Of a DNA stretch of 64,000 nt, positions 23,359-34,197 are shown piece by piece. The stretch is from Sporobolomyces roseus (Eukaryota; Basidiomycota; Microbotryomycetes; Sporidiobolales; Sporidiobolaceae), in NCBI GenBank assembly GCA_016617785.1, contig JADILM010000002.1, forward strand, positions 1,798,001 to 1,862,000. The letters are read 5' to 3'. Under the pieces are notes generated by a model, which ran no database searches, was not told the origin of the DNA, and saw nothing but the letters and a program-made list of their open reading frames with translations. Positions within the stretch are counted from its first letter, which is position 1. Each line of letters begins with the position of its first letter. Made by a program: the position numbers and the translations under genes.

Positions 23359-25875
23359 CTAAGTACTGATCAACCCAATCAATCTAAAATTCGTCCTCTT
23401 ACTCGGATGACTAGATTTCGAAGCGGGCAAGATCTCGAACGTTACTTTGTGCAGACCTGCTGTCACTTCGTTGAAGATCTCTGTAGGGACTCCGATCGAC
23501 CATCCGAGGTTCCAATACCCTGCGAGAGTCACCGCTTTTGAACGATCATCGTCGAGGACTATTTCTCGCAAGGAACTGGTCAGCGGCGAGGTAGCGAGGA
23601 GAGACGAGAGAGCGTAACATACAGACTGAGACGTCACCCAAATCGTAGAAACGAGAACGTAACCAATCTGCCATGATTGTTCCACCTGATCCAACCTCAA
23701 CCTCGTAACTCACCGTCGAACCTGGTTTGTCCGCAATCAAATACTGCTTGTCTCTTGCCCATCCATACTTCTCCCATCTGTGATCTCGACATCGTATCAG
23801 TAAAGAGCAACTGTACTGACAGGAGCAGGAGAGACTCGCCCAGAATTGTGAACTGGTTCAATAGTAGTTTTCGAGTTCCCTACTTGGATGCACCTAGGTT
23901 GAGGCATCACCCATTCGACGACGTCCTTCTCTTTAAGCGGTAAAGGAGTGAAGAGACTCCTCGTAGGGAGTGGTCGAACATTCTCTTCTTTCCTCCTAAC
24001 GATATCGATTTCCGGTTCGACGACAGCATCACTAGGGATGGTTGCATAGGTCGAAAGTAATCGAGCGTTTGCGGATTCGAGGACCTCCTTTTGAGCTATA
24101 CAAGCTTGTTGTTCGAGGTAGGAGACGAGGATGTCGGAGAGGAACTCGTGACCTCGATCGTTGGGGTGATGTTGATCTGGTAAGAAGAGGTCTTGCATCT
24201 TGAGGGAGCTCGAGGGAGTAAAAGGAGAGTGAGGACCGAAGAGTGCTTGTTTGGCGGACAAGACGGGGACATCATGGAATTGAGCGGCGGGGAGATGGAG
24301 GTATTCGGCGTTCGAGGTGAAACTCGTCGTCGAAGCGAGGAGGAGACTTGCGGCTTCGAGAGCGATGACGGCAGGTCGAGAAGGGAGGGATCGAAGGGCT
24401 CGTAAGTGTTTCTCGAAATCTCGAGTTGCGACTTCGTCGTGAGGGTAAACGTCGTTGACTCCGTATTCGAGAATGATCAGGTCGGGACCTTTCCCGAGTT
24501 CGAGGTTCTTCCCTCGTAAGTTCATCTCCTCCTCGTAGCAGTAGGCGAAGAAGGAAGAACCGGTTGCGCTCTTTGATCCGTTGATGAGTCGGGTCGAAGG
24601 TCGTTGTCGGCTAGTGATCGTCTTCTTCTTCGACTTTTTCTTCTTCTTCTTCGATTTGCCGACAGCTCGTTTTGATAGTTGGCGTTCGATGGTTGGAGAA
24701 GGAGGAGATTGCGAAAGAGAATCGGAGGAAGGGAGAGGGGGAGAGGGGATGTAGGCACGCTTCACTCGTTCACTGTCGAGTCGAGTTGGTCCTGAGGGGT
24801 CGAGGGTGACGAGGAGGGACGGAGCGTCTGGAACGAGGTCACGATCTCCTTCCATCGGTAAAGCTTGCTGAAACCAACGAAGTAATCCAGCATGCCAGCA
24901 AGTCGTTTTCGGATCGACTCCTCTGCAGTTCGAGACTGTTTCGTTCCGCATCGTCAGTGTCGCTCAATTCCGAGTATGGAGAGCTCGATCTTACCTGAAC
25001 CACCGAGAATTAGTATCCGGAAAGGTTCCTCATCTTCGAATTTCGTCAAATCTCCTTCTTTCCCCTCTCTTTCCCTCTTCATTCCGTACAAACTACTCTT
25101 CATCGCCCTTTTCAAGACTCTCCTGACGTCTGCACCAGTTCCCGCAAACATGATTGATTTATCGAGTACGTCCGGGTTGAGAACAGGACTCGAAGGAGAA
25201 GGAGATTTCGGGTAAGGTTTCGTTGTTGTGGGTGGTGATTGGTATTTAGCGCAAGTACGCGCGACTGGATATAGTGATGATGCGGTTGAGCAGGTATCGC
25301 AGGAATAAGGAAGGAAAGGAAGAGTGGAAGAGAGGGAGTTGAGGTGGGTTTGTTGCGATTCGACCTGAGTCCAAACTGGAGGAGCTGCTTGATCTTCTCC
25401 TTCATCCTCCTCACTTTCACTGCCTGTATCTTCTTCATCATTCCCTCCTCCTGCAGCTTCTCCCGTATGCTCCCTTACTCTCTCCTCCTCCCTCTCCAAC
25501 TCTTCCCTCTGAGCCAGCTCCTCGGCTAGATGCGTGTCGAAATCAAAGTTGGGGTGTGCTGGGTCGTGTAGTTGGTTTGTAGTAGAAGATTGAGCTGATG
25601 CGCCAGTGTTTGATCGAAGGAGGAATACGATAGCGATCAATGAACAAAGAGCGAGCAAGAAAGTTGCAGACAGTCGCACACGAAAGGGTAGTCGAGCTGC
25701 GCGTCTTGCACTATCTCATACAAGTTTATTCAGCTATATGGGAGAGAAAGGGAAGAAGAAGAAGAGGTACTTACGCCGAACTCGCTCTTCGAGGAGAAGC
25801 TGGAGGAGTGCTAACGATATCGAGGAAAGAAGAACGAGATCTTCGCCATTCTTTACTGTTGCTTCTCAACGCCAT
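23359..25875 (-). CDS. Membrane-anchored SGNH/GDSL hydrolase-like protein
   Basis: Minus-strand exons are 25775-25875, 24995-25710, 23840-24935, 23623-23777 and 23359-23558 (2,268 nt, 755 aa). The basic N-terminus is followed by one hydrophobic segment (LSATFLLALCSLIAIVFLL), suggesting a type II membrane protein facing the Golgi lumen or cell surface. SGNH blocks are ILILGGS-V (Ser about 272), DLIILEYGVND and DQHHPNDRGHEF (His about 535). A Lys-rich run (SKKKKKKSKKK) sits in an insert. The C-terminal beta-rich domain starts SGWEKYGW. Such proteins are often annotated as capsule-associated in basidiomycetes; the substrate is unknown. The fourth exon is reached through an apparent GC-AG intron (donor gcgagt at 23834-23839). 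Confidence 0.8.
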
Positions 25876-26050
25876 ACATGTCCACCTCTCTGAGCGTTGT
25901 GTCCGGGGTGGTGGGAGGGTGCAGGATGCGCCAAGTTTCTCTCGAAAAAAGTCGGGGAATTTTGATTTTCGCAAGTCGGGGTTTCGTGTTTTTTTTTTGC
26001 AACAACAAGCTACAGTAGACTACAGTACAAAGTGTGTGATATGCTCGAAA

Positions 26051-29000
26051 TCAACGATATGCAGTCTTCCTCAATTCCTCAACCAAATCTCCATGTTCCG
26101 CTTTCATTTTCCCCGAAAACATACTTCCCAACCCATCAACAGCTTCAACCAATCTCCCTTCATCCCATTCCACTTCGACCCCTTCTTTCTTGAGCGACGA
26201 ACAAACCCCGAGTAAACTCCACAAGCACGAAGTAATCTTGATTGAATTCGTTTCACTCATTTTTAGCGCTGTATCCTTGAGGGAAAGTTTCTCGACTTGG
26301 AAGAGTTGATAGGCTTCGAGTTTGCGAGGTGGGAGTGCCCCAAGTCCTGTAGGAACGTCGATAGCTTCCGTGATCCGAGTGGGTTTGCTGGAGGAGGTCG
26401 TTGAAGAGGGAGGAGGTCGTTTACGAGCACCAGGTGTAGTGTAACCGAGGAGATTGAGCGTCTCGCCGGTCGAGGACGAGATGAGGGACTCGAGAGCCTT
26501 GAGGACGTGGAGACTGGAGTAGACATCGTTTGCTCCGTCTGTACGAGCAAACAGTCACGTCAACAAGACTGATCTCGGCATTGAGAGAATCGCTGGAAAC
26601 TAGAGGTAGCGCTTACAGCTCTTCTGTTCAGCGCTGAGTGCCCCACTCCAGACTCCACAACGAACAGTATGATCCTTCGGTAGGTAGCGATCGAGGTAGA
26701 TTCCGACGAGTTCTTGCAATCCAATCAAAGGTCCCGTTCGTCCTGCGTGATGTTGAGAGTCGTAGCGTTTCGTGAGATCGTTCAGTTCGAGTAGACCTTT
26801 CGGTTCAAAACCGTAATCTCGGGTAAGTTTCTTCGCGTCGCCTGCGAAACAGGACGGTCCAGCTACGTCAGTACAGCTCGTGTACAGCTGTCGTAGTCTG
26901 AGCGATCAATCTCACCTGCGATCTGAACCCCTAGTTTGATCTTCGTAGGATCCTCGATGAAGGCCTTGAGTGAGTTGGGAAAAGCTACGAGCGAAGTCGA
27001 AATAGTCAGTACCGAACTACTATAAGAGCATGTACCGGCTCACTCTTCATTCTTGCGACTTGTACGAGCAGGATCGTCCGTTCGTCGCAGACTTGCACCA
27101 AAGCAGTCTTTCCCTGACCCCTCGTAATCCGATCAAACATATCCCATTCGAGATCGAATCCAACGGGTCTGTGACACCCTGCACACTATCAGCTCTTGCA
27201 GCGAATGAGAGCTGATCATAGAGAGAGGTGCTCACCCATTGAGTTTCGCCAAGGTCTCATCAACGACTTTCTCATTCGTAGTAAACACAACCTCAGGTTG
27301 CCGACTCCCCCAAGTCCTATAATCGAAATGCGATGGCCATTTCCCTTGTAAGACCCACTGTTTGTACGCAGCTTTGTAGCGTTCTTCTGCGTTCCTACCT
27401 TTGAAAGTAGATCGATCAGGTTCTTTCCTCGAAGACTGTGGTCGAGGACGAGCGGTCGAAGTAGAAGTGGCGCAGGTAGTAGAAGCGGAAGGGAGGACGG
27501 TTGTTACTGAGGTGGTAGATTTGAGATTGGCTGGTCGAGCGAAATAACCGGGTTTCGCCAAAGTCCTAGTCGAAACGGGCTTATTCTCCTTCTCCTCAAT
27601 TTCTCGTCCCTTTCCTTTGTCTACCTTCTTCGTCGCGGGTCTCGGTTTCGGTTCGATGATTTCGACTGAACTGTCTGCTGAGTACTGAGAGGATTCGATT
27701 GATTGAACGACTGATTCCCACCCTTTCATCTTCTCTGGTTGGACGAGGGAGTCATCCGAATCGTATGACTGTGAGGTCGAATGCTGGCGTACGTGAAGAG
27801 GTAGCGCAGAGGGTTGTGAGGAGGAAAAGATGAGAGGCGAGGAACGAGAATAGGATCTTGGTGATTTCGTAGGTCGAGGGAAAGGGAGGTTCTGTGGTGA
27901 GCGAGGGCTTGTCGATGGGAGAGTGAAGACGTCGGGCTTGGAAGGGAGAGTTGGTGGAGGTGCAGGGGAAGCTGCTCGTGGACTACGATGAATGAAGCGA
28001 GGGGAAGCGAGAGGTTTCGAGCTTAGTCGAGGAGAACGCGGACGAGGGGAAGTGACGACTGTTGTAGGGAGAGGAGAGTTGACGGCAGAGTGGAAAGTAT
28101 CTTGGGATTCCTCTTCATCTGACATTTCGATGTCTTCACTGAAATCGATACCGGCGACGAGATCCTCGACTTGAGGCTGAGTGAGTACAGGAGGACGAAG
28201 GTGCTGAGGTGTAGAAGTGGATGGAGCTGCTGTTCGAGTAGGTTCAGGGTCGAAATCCAAGTCGAGGTCGAGGCTGTCATCCTCAAAATCGACACCCGAG
28301 AGCAGTTCGTCGAGTTCCGCTTTCGAAGGTGTCGGTGCGATCGGACGTGGCGATAGCTTCCCCCTATTGACCGGTGACGCCTCCGTCTGCACTCCTACAT
28401 CCACCTTCTTGACCATCGCCTCTGCCTCTTTCGTGAAACTCCCGAATTCAATTTCTCCATTCTCCATCTCGTCCTTCCCCTGCGTCGATCCACCTGTTGA
28501 CCTGGACGCATTCGGTACTCTCGCATAGCTTCTCGAATGTGAGAAGCGAGCTGTCGATCCACAGGAGACATCTCCGATACTTGAAATTGACGGAGAGGGA
28601 GGATTCCAACGATTCGAAGTATTCCATGAAGAGTTTCCCGAAACTTCGAGCGAAGAGTTGGGGGAAGAGTTGAACGTGGCTCGAGAGGTAGCCGGAGACG
28701 ATTCTCTTCGGGCGATAGAGGGTTTTGATAATGGGTGTTTGCTGAATTTCGAAAGAAAGGGAAGATGAGCGAATGAATCAACGACCTCCTTCGGAAGGCT
28801 GATTGTGCTCACCTGGTCATACTAGAGCTATTCCTGACTACCTTCTTGACCTTGCTAGTTGCCTTCGTACCCTGCATTGCTCGCTCCTCTCCACCTGAAC
28901 TAGCGAATCTGATCGGTTGACCTGGAATCCAGTCACCGCGTCCTTTGAACTCTGCCATACTATTCTGAAAGTGGATCGGGTCCCCTGGTTTGTATTCTCG

Positions 29001-29111
29001 CATTCGCGATGGAGAATTGGTGGATGACAATGATTTGTTGAGAGAAGTTCCGATCCGGCGAGGCGAGGGCGGTGTGGCAGTAGGAGAGCGTTGAACCAGA
29101 CGTCCGAGCAT
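26051..29111 (-). CDS. DEDD-family 3'-5' exonuclease (WRN-exonuclease-like)
   Basis: Minus-strand exons are 28813-29111, 27236-28741, 27044-27168, 26916-26984, 26617-26841 and 26051-26538 (2,712 nt, 903 aa). Residues 1-~560 are a Ser/Pro-rich disordered region; it contains EYKPGDPIHFQ and GDWIPGQPIRF, two similar short motifs. The nuclease domain follows: Exo I GFDLEWDM (Asp about 606, Glu about 608), Exo II around GVQIAGDAKKL, and Exo III YGANDVYSSLHV, which is the DEDDy form. WHFDYRTWG-like text just before it (SHFDYRTWG) is typical of fungal members. It probably trims DNA or RNA 3' ends in the nucleus. The substrate is an inference. No helicase domain is present. Confidence 0.85.
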
Positions 29112-29330
29112 CTCTTGTTGATCGTTGAGATCTTGATGAGAGTGTAAAACCTCTGAAAGGTGAAGGCGATCTTAGCGGCGAGAAAGGAGAACTTCGCAAG
29201 TTGTTCGCAAGAACTTCGAAATTTCGCGAGTCGAATGTCGGAATTATCCAATCTAACCCAGTTCACAGAATCTATTGCACAGCGAAGCCTCTATCAAGTC
29301 AAACTCATCTGCGCGCAAAAAATCCCTAAT

Positions 29331-31071
29331 TTACGTCGAGAGAGGTTTCTTCGCAATCCAGAATTGAGCCGTATAAGTGTGTCGCAGGAGAGATTTCGGG
29401 TTCGAGGTGTAGCTAGTCTCAATTTCCTTCTCCTCCTATATCATCGAGAGAGAGTCAGATTGCAGCCTCCATCGAAAGGAAGTGAGAGAGAAGCGAAACA
29501 GACCAAGATTTCGAATCCTATTCTTCTCGCCAACTCCTTGACATCGTATAGAGGAAGCTCGATCGAACGAGCTTCGAGATCATTCTCAAAGTGCCATAGA
29601 GATGGTCCTGCGAGAAACGAGCCAACTGAATTAGCAATCGAGCGGGTTGATGTGGATTTGACGAATCATTCCAACTTACCACAGTTGATCCAGGTTCCTC
29701 CAGGTTTCAGTAGGCCGTAGATCGTTTCGAGATAGTGAGGGATGGAGCGAGCCGTATCGATGAAGAAGCAAGTTACGCATGCGTCCCAATCAGCTGTTTC
29801 GGTAAAAAAATCGATTCTTGTCAGTACCAATCTTCCACTTTCTCCGCTGCTACACCGAGCAATCGAAGAGTAATAGTGGAAAGAAGAGCTGAGAACTCAC
29901 CTGCACCTTCACCGTACAATTCCAAAAAGTCTCCAGCAGCAAACGAGAAATCACCTTTCGCTTCTCCTTCTTCGCTTCCCATAATCTCGTTCGGTGCGAC
30001 ATCCGGAACCCAGCTCGGCGACAGCAAGTCTTCTTTCGTTCGAATGTTGGAGAAGGAGTGGAGGTAAGGATAGATGGGGAACTCGTTGGTGCGAGTTGTA
30101 GAGTTCAGGATAAAGGACGATGCGATGAGCTACATCAGACGAGGTGGATCAGGGATGCAGACTCGAAGGGGAGATAATGAGAGATGTGAAAGAGAGAAGA
30201 AGGCAGACCGACCATGTGAAGAGAAAACTCGTTGGCTTGACAAGAGAATCCGGATCTGACAATCTCCCATGCGAGTCGACCCAATCCAGCTCCCGGAACT
30301 AGACATCTTGTCTCAGCCCTACAGCGAGCGGTGCGTCAGTGAAGGAGGGTCGGCTAGTCAGGTGAGAAGGAGCTCACTTTTCAGCGGGAGTCAGGGAGGA
30401 GAACGTTCGATTCAAAGCTTCGAGTATCGGGGTGTAGGTCGATTCACGTTCAGCTTTGCCCTGACGAGCGAGACGCGAAGGAGATGAGCTGTTTGTAATC
30501 TTGGGAAAAGGAGAATGAGCGCTCACAGTATCGCTCCAATCTCGAGCGCATTGTCTAAGAGTACTTCGCAAGCGCTGATCAAGGAGAGGAAGGATCAGCG
30601 GCCCGCACCCCCTGTGAAGAGCTGAAGGCAGTACATACCTCGTGATCGGCTTCTGAAGGAGCTCTCGCGCTGTGCGAGGCATCTTCAGGAGGAGGGAACG
30701 GATTCGCATCAATCAATTTCTGAACGAATTCCGCGTTGACTTGAAGTTTCTCGTCGACCTACGACGACCGAGGTGCTATCTTTAGTCTGACATCCTCCAT
30801 GATGAGCGTGGATCGAGTACAGACGCACCTTTGCGAGTAAATCGTTATAATCAGGCAACAAATCTCGATGTCTCTGCGGTAGCGCATAGTAATCCGCTCG
30901 TCTTCGTTGATTCGCTGATAGTGCTTGTTGTCTATATGAATCGAATGTCGCTACTACGGTAGCTTGATGATTCGCTTCCGTCATCGTTTCATCCGTTTCC
31001 ATTGTTGCTGCTTCGTCGTGGGAGTGGCCGTGGGAATGCGCTCCGTGATCGTGTGAGTGAGAGTGAGCCAT
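29331..31071 (-). CDS. Carnosine N-methyltransferase homologue (N2227 family)
   Basis: Minus-strand exons are 30829-31071, 30639-30758, 30527-30574, 30378-30460, 30213-30318, 29901-30129, 29680-29793, 29504-29607 and 29331-29435 (1,152 nt, 383 aa). Family motifs in order are [17 protein letters not shown], the SAM-binding [52 protein letters not shown] in two adjoining parts, [28 protein letters not shown] and [20 protein letters not shown]. It transfers a methyl group from SAM to a His-containing dipeptide or peptide. The N-terminus is unusually His-rich ([19 protein letters not shown]), with nine His in 19 residues. It is divergent from the ETF-QO gene, 279 bp between starts. Confidence 0.9.
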
Positions 31072-31350
31072 TGCGAGTTCTTCAAAGCACTAAACGAGCA
31101 GGGGTCAAGATGGGAGAGTCGAGAAAGAGTCAAGAAGATTCAGGAGAGGAGGAAGAGGTTTATCATCTCCGGCAGTTCCCACGAGCACTGCTGAGCCTTC
31201 CTGAGCTGGGTGAGCATGGTTTAGTAGGCGTATAGTAAGAAAGGAAGCAGTTTGAGATTGCCGGTCATTTCTAGCCAATTGAGAGAGTCGCGATTTTCAA
31301 CTTTGCTTTCCTCTCCTTTCCCACCTTTCCATTTTCCAACTCTGATCAAC

Positions 31351-33684
31351 ATGCTGAGAACAGCTAATGCTCTAGCGAGTACTTCAAGAGTAGCAGCCAA
31401 ACGTACACCAGCGATCGCCTCTTCCTCTTTCTCCACTTTCCCCGCCGCTTCTTCACGCTCTACTCCCTCGAGAACAACACCTCGCCGACCACGACTTGCT
31501 GCTCTCAAGCAATCGACACCTCAGCGAACATTCTCACTATCAGCGACAACTCGTCAAGCGGAACCGTTGAACCAGGAATTCAACTTGACGGATGTTGAAC
31601 GGGTCACCGATGAAGTAGATGTGTGCATCGTTGGAGCTGGACCTGCTGGATTGAGTGCTGCGATTAGATTGATGAAGAAGGCTCAAGAAGAAGAGAAGGA
31701 GATTCGAGTCGTAGTCCTCGAGAAAGGTTCAGAAGTTGGTAAATCTCTCCCTCCTCTTCTCGCAGCTTACCCATTCAGAGCTGACTCTCGAGGATCATAG
31801 GTGCTCATATTCTCTCGGGAGCTGTCATCGAGACCAAGGCGCTCGACGAATTGATTCCCGATTGGAAAGAACTCGGCGCACCTCTCAATCAAGAAGCACT
31901 CTCCGATTCGATGCGATGGCTCACTCCTACCGGTTCTTTCCCCATGCCTCACCCTCCTCAAATGTCCAACAAAGGCAACTACATCATCTCACTCTCGAAG
32001 CTCACTCGATGGCTCGCCGAACAAGCCGAAGAATTGGGAGTCGAAATCTATCCTGGATTCGCCGCCGCCAAGATCCTCTACACTGAAGACGGAACCGGAA
32101 TCCGAGGAGTACAGACGAACGAGATTGGACTCGACAAGAACTTCCAACCGAAAGAATCGTTCGAACCGGGAATGGAGTTTCACTCGAAATTGACAATCTT
32201 CGCAGAGGGATGTCATGGAAGTCTTTCGAAACAATTGATCAGCAAATTCAACTTGAGGGAAGGGAAGGATCCTCAGACTTATGGATTGGGAGTCAAGGAG
32301 GTTTGGAAAGTAAAGAAGGAGAAACATCAACCTGGAAAAGTTCAACACACTCTCGGATGGCCATTAGACAATTCGACTTATGGAGGCACGTGGCTGTATC
32401 ACATGGAGGATGAGATGGTCTCGCTTGGTATTGTCGTCGGTCTCGATTACCCGAATCCTTACATCTCGCCTTTCAAGGAGTTACAGGTGAGTCTAAAACA
32501 CTTCCCTCCTTATTCGAGTTCTCAGAGATGCTGACATCCTTGCCTCAATCGTGTAGCGTCTCAAACATCACCCTCTCTTCGCCGATCTCCTCGAAGGTGG
32601 CGAATGTATCGCTTATGGAGCTCGAGCGCTCAACGAAGGAGGATGGCAATCGATTCCCAAGCTTACGTTCCCCGGAGGAAGTCTCATCGGTGATTCAGCT
32701 GGATTCTTGAACGTTCCCAAGATCAAGGGTAAGTGATGGAGTTGATCGATGATCGTGAATCCTCGCTCAACCAACTCCATCGTCTCACAGGTACCCACAC
32801 GTCAATGAAGTCTGGTATGCTCGCTGCCGATGCCGCTTTCAATTCACTCAAATCCCTTCCCGAAGACTACGATATCTCATCTCCCTCCGCCATTCCCGTC
32901 GACATGTCAGAGTACGAATCCCTCTTTGAGAACTCTTGGATCGCTACCGAACTCAGGGAGGTTCGAAACTTGCGACCATCGTTCCATTCGAAACTTGGAA
33001 ATTGGGGTGGAATCGCTTACTCTGGATTGGATTCAATGATTTTGAAAGGAAGAGTTCCTTGGACTTTCCATCACCCTTCAGAGGATTACGCTGCTACGAA
33101 ACCTGCTAGGTGAGTCATCAAGAATCGTACAGTCTCACCGTCTGAAGAGCGAAACTGAACGCGTTCTGGTCTATCGCTCACAGTCAATTCAAGCCTATTG
33201 ATTACCCAGCACCCGATGGTGTTCTCTCTTTCGACATTCTCACCTCCGTCTCTCGAACCGGTACGAATCACGCTGAGGATCAGCCCGTTCACCTTCACAT
33301 CAATAAAGCGGATCGAGCAGCTCACGTCAAGACGAATGTCGAAGAATACGCTGGACTTCTCGGACGAGCTTGCCCTGCTGCTGTCTACGAGTATGTAGAT
33401 TCGGAAGGAGGAGAGGAGGATTCGAATGGAAAGAGATTGGTCATCAATAGTCAGAATTGTATTCATTGCAAGACTTGCTCGATCAAGGTGAGCCAAAACT
33501 TTCTCTTCATCTCTCACTTCTGTAGATGTTGACGAGTTTGTCTGCTCTCAGGTACCAACGCAAGATATTACTTGGATCGTTCCAGAGGGAGGTGGAGGAC
33601 GTGAGTTTGAGTTTCGCTTCTCAGATTCTAGGATCTTGACACTGACGACCTTCTCCGCTCGCAGCCAAGTACGAATGTACCTAG
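31351..33684 (+). CDS. Electron transfer flavoprotein-ubiquinone oxidoreductase
   Basis: Exons are 31351-31738, 31801-32486, 32557-32728, 32791-33109, 33184-33487, 33552-33600 and 33665-33684 (1,938 nt, 645 aa). A long Arg/Ser/Thr-rich mitochondrial presequence (about 75 residues) precedes the FAD-binding [19 protein letters not shown]. Later motifs are [21 protein letters not shown] ([14 protein letters not shown]), [10 protein letters not shown] and [22 protein letters not shown] split by an intron. The 4Fe-4S ligands are in [10 protein letters not shown] and [11 protein letters not shown] near the C-terminus. It passes electrons from matrix acyl-CoA dehydrogenases through ETF to ubiquinone at the inner membrane. 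The last coding exon is 20 nt. Confidence 0.95.
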
Positions 33685-34197
33685 TGTCTATCATGCTTCC
33701 TCTCAACGACGGAAAGAAGAGAGAGAAAGGAGAGATGAAAGAGAAGAGAAGGAGGAGGGGAGCTGTTCTCTGTTTTTCTCGTCGTTTGCACATTGTTCCC
33801 CTTTTCTACCCTGCATTTCTACCACCTATGCTCACTCTTACAGAATGAAGTCGAGTCTGCGCGACTCAGGTTCTGCGATTCAACAACGATTCGAGAAAGA
33901 CAAGGCAGCAAGCTGAATTCAGGAACGAGGTCTTTCCTCAAAAGTTCCCAAAATTCCGCTGGAGATCTTTCGCATTTGTTGCATCTACTCACTCAATTCT
34001 CGCTCTTTCTCTTTCTCTTCACTTGCACTCTCACTTTCGATCAATTACTCCTTCGAACCAGCTGTGACTTCAAACAACGGATCCGAATCTACCTGAAACT
34101 AGGTGAGCTCGCTGTTTTCTTTCTCTCGCTCATCCATCTCAGAAAGAGCTGACTATGCTTCTTTCTCTTCTATTGACGACGAAATAGATCCACGACC
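33685..34197. other. ETF-QO 3' flank and Kre6-like leader
   Basis: About 510 bp between two plus-strand genes. It is CT-rich near 34000-34190 and shows splice-like motifs (taggtgag near 34100, gaaatag near 34187), so a leader intron is possible. No protein-coding gene is supported. Confidence 0.4.
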
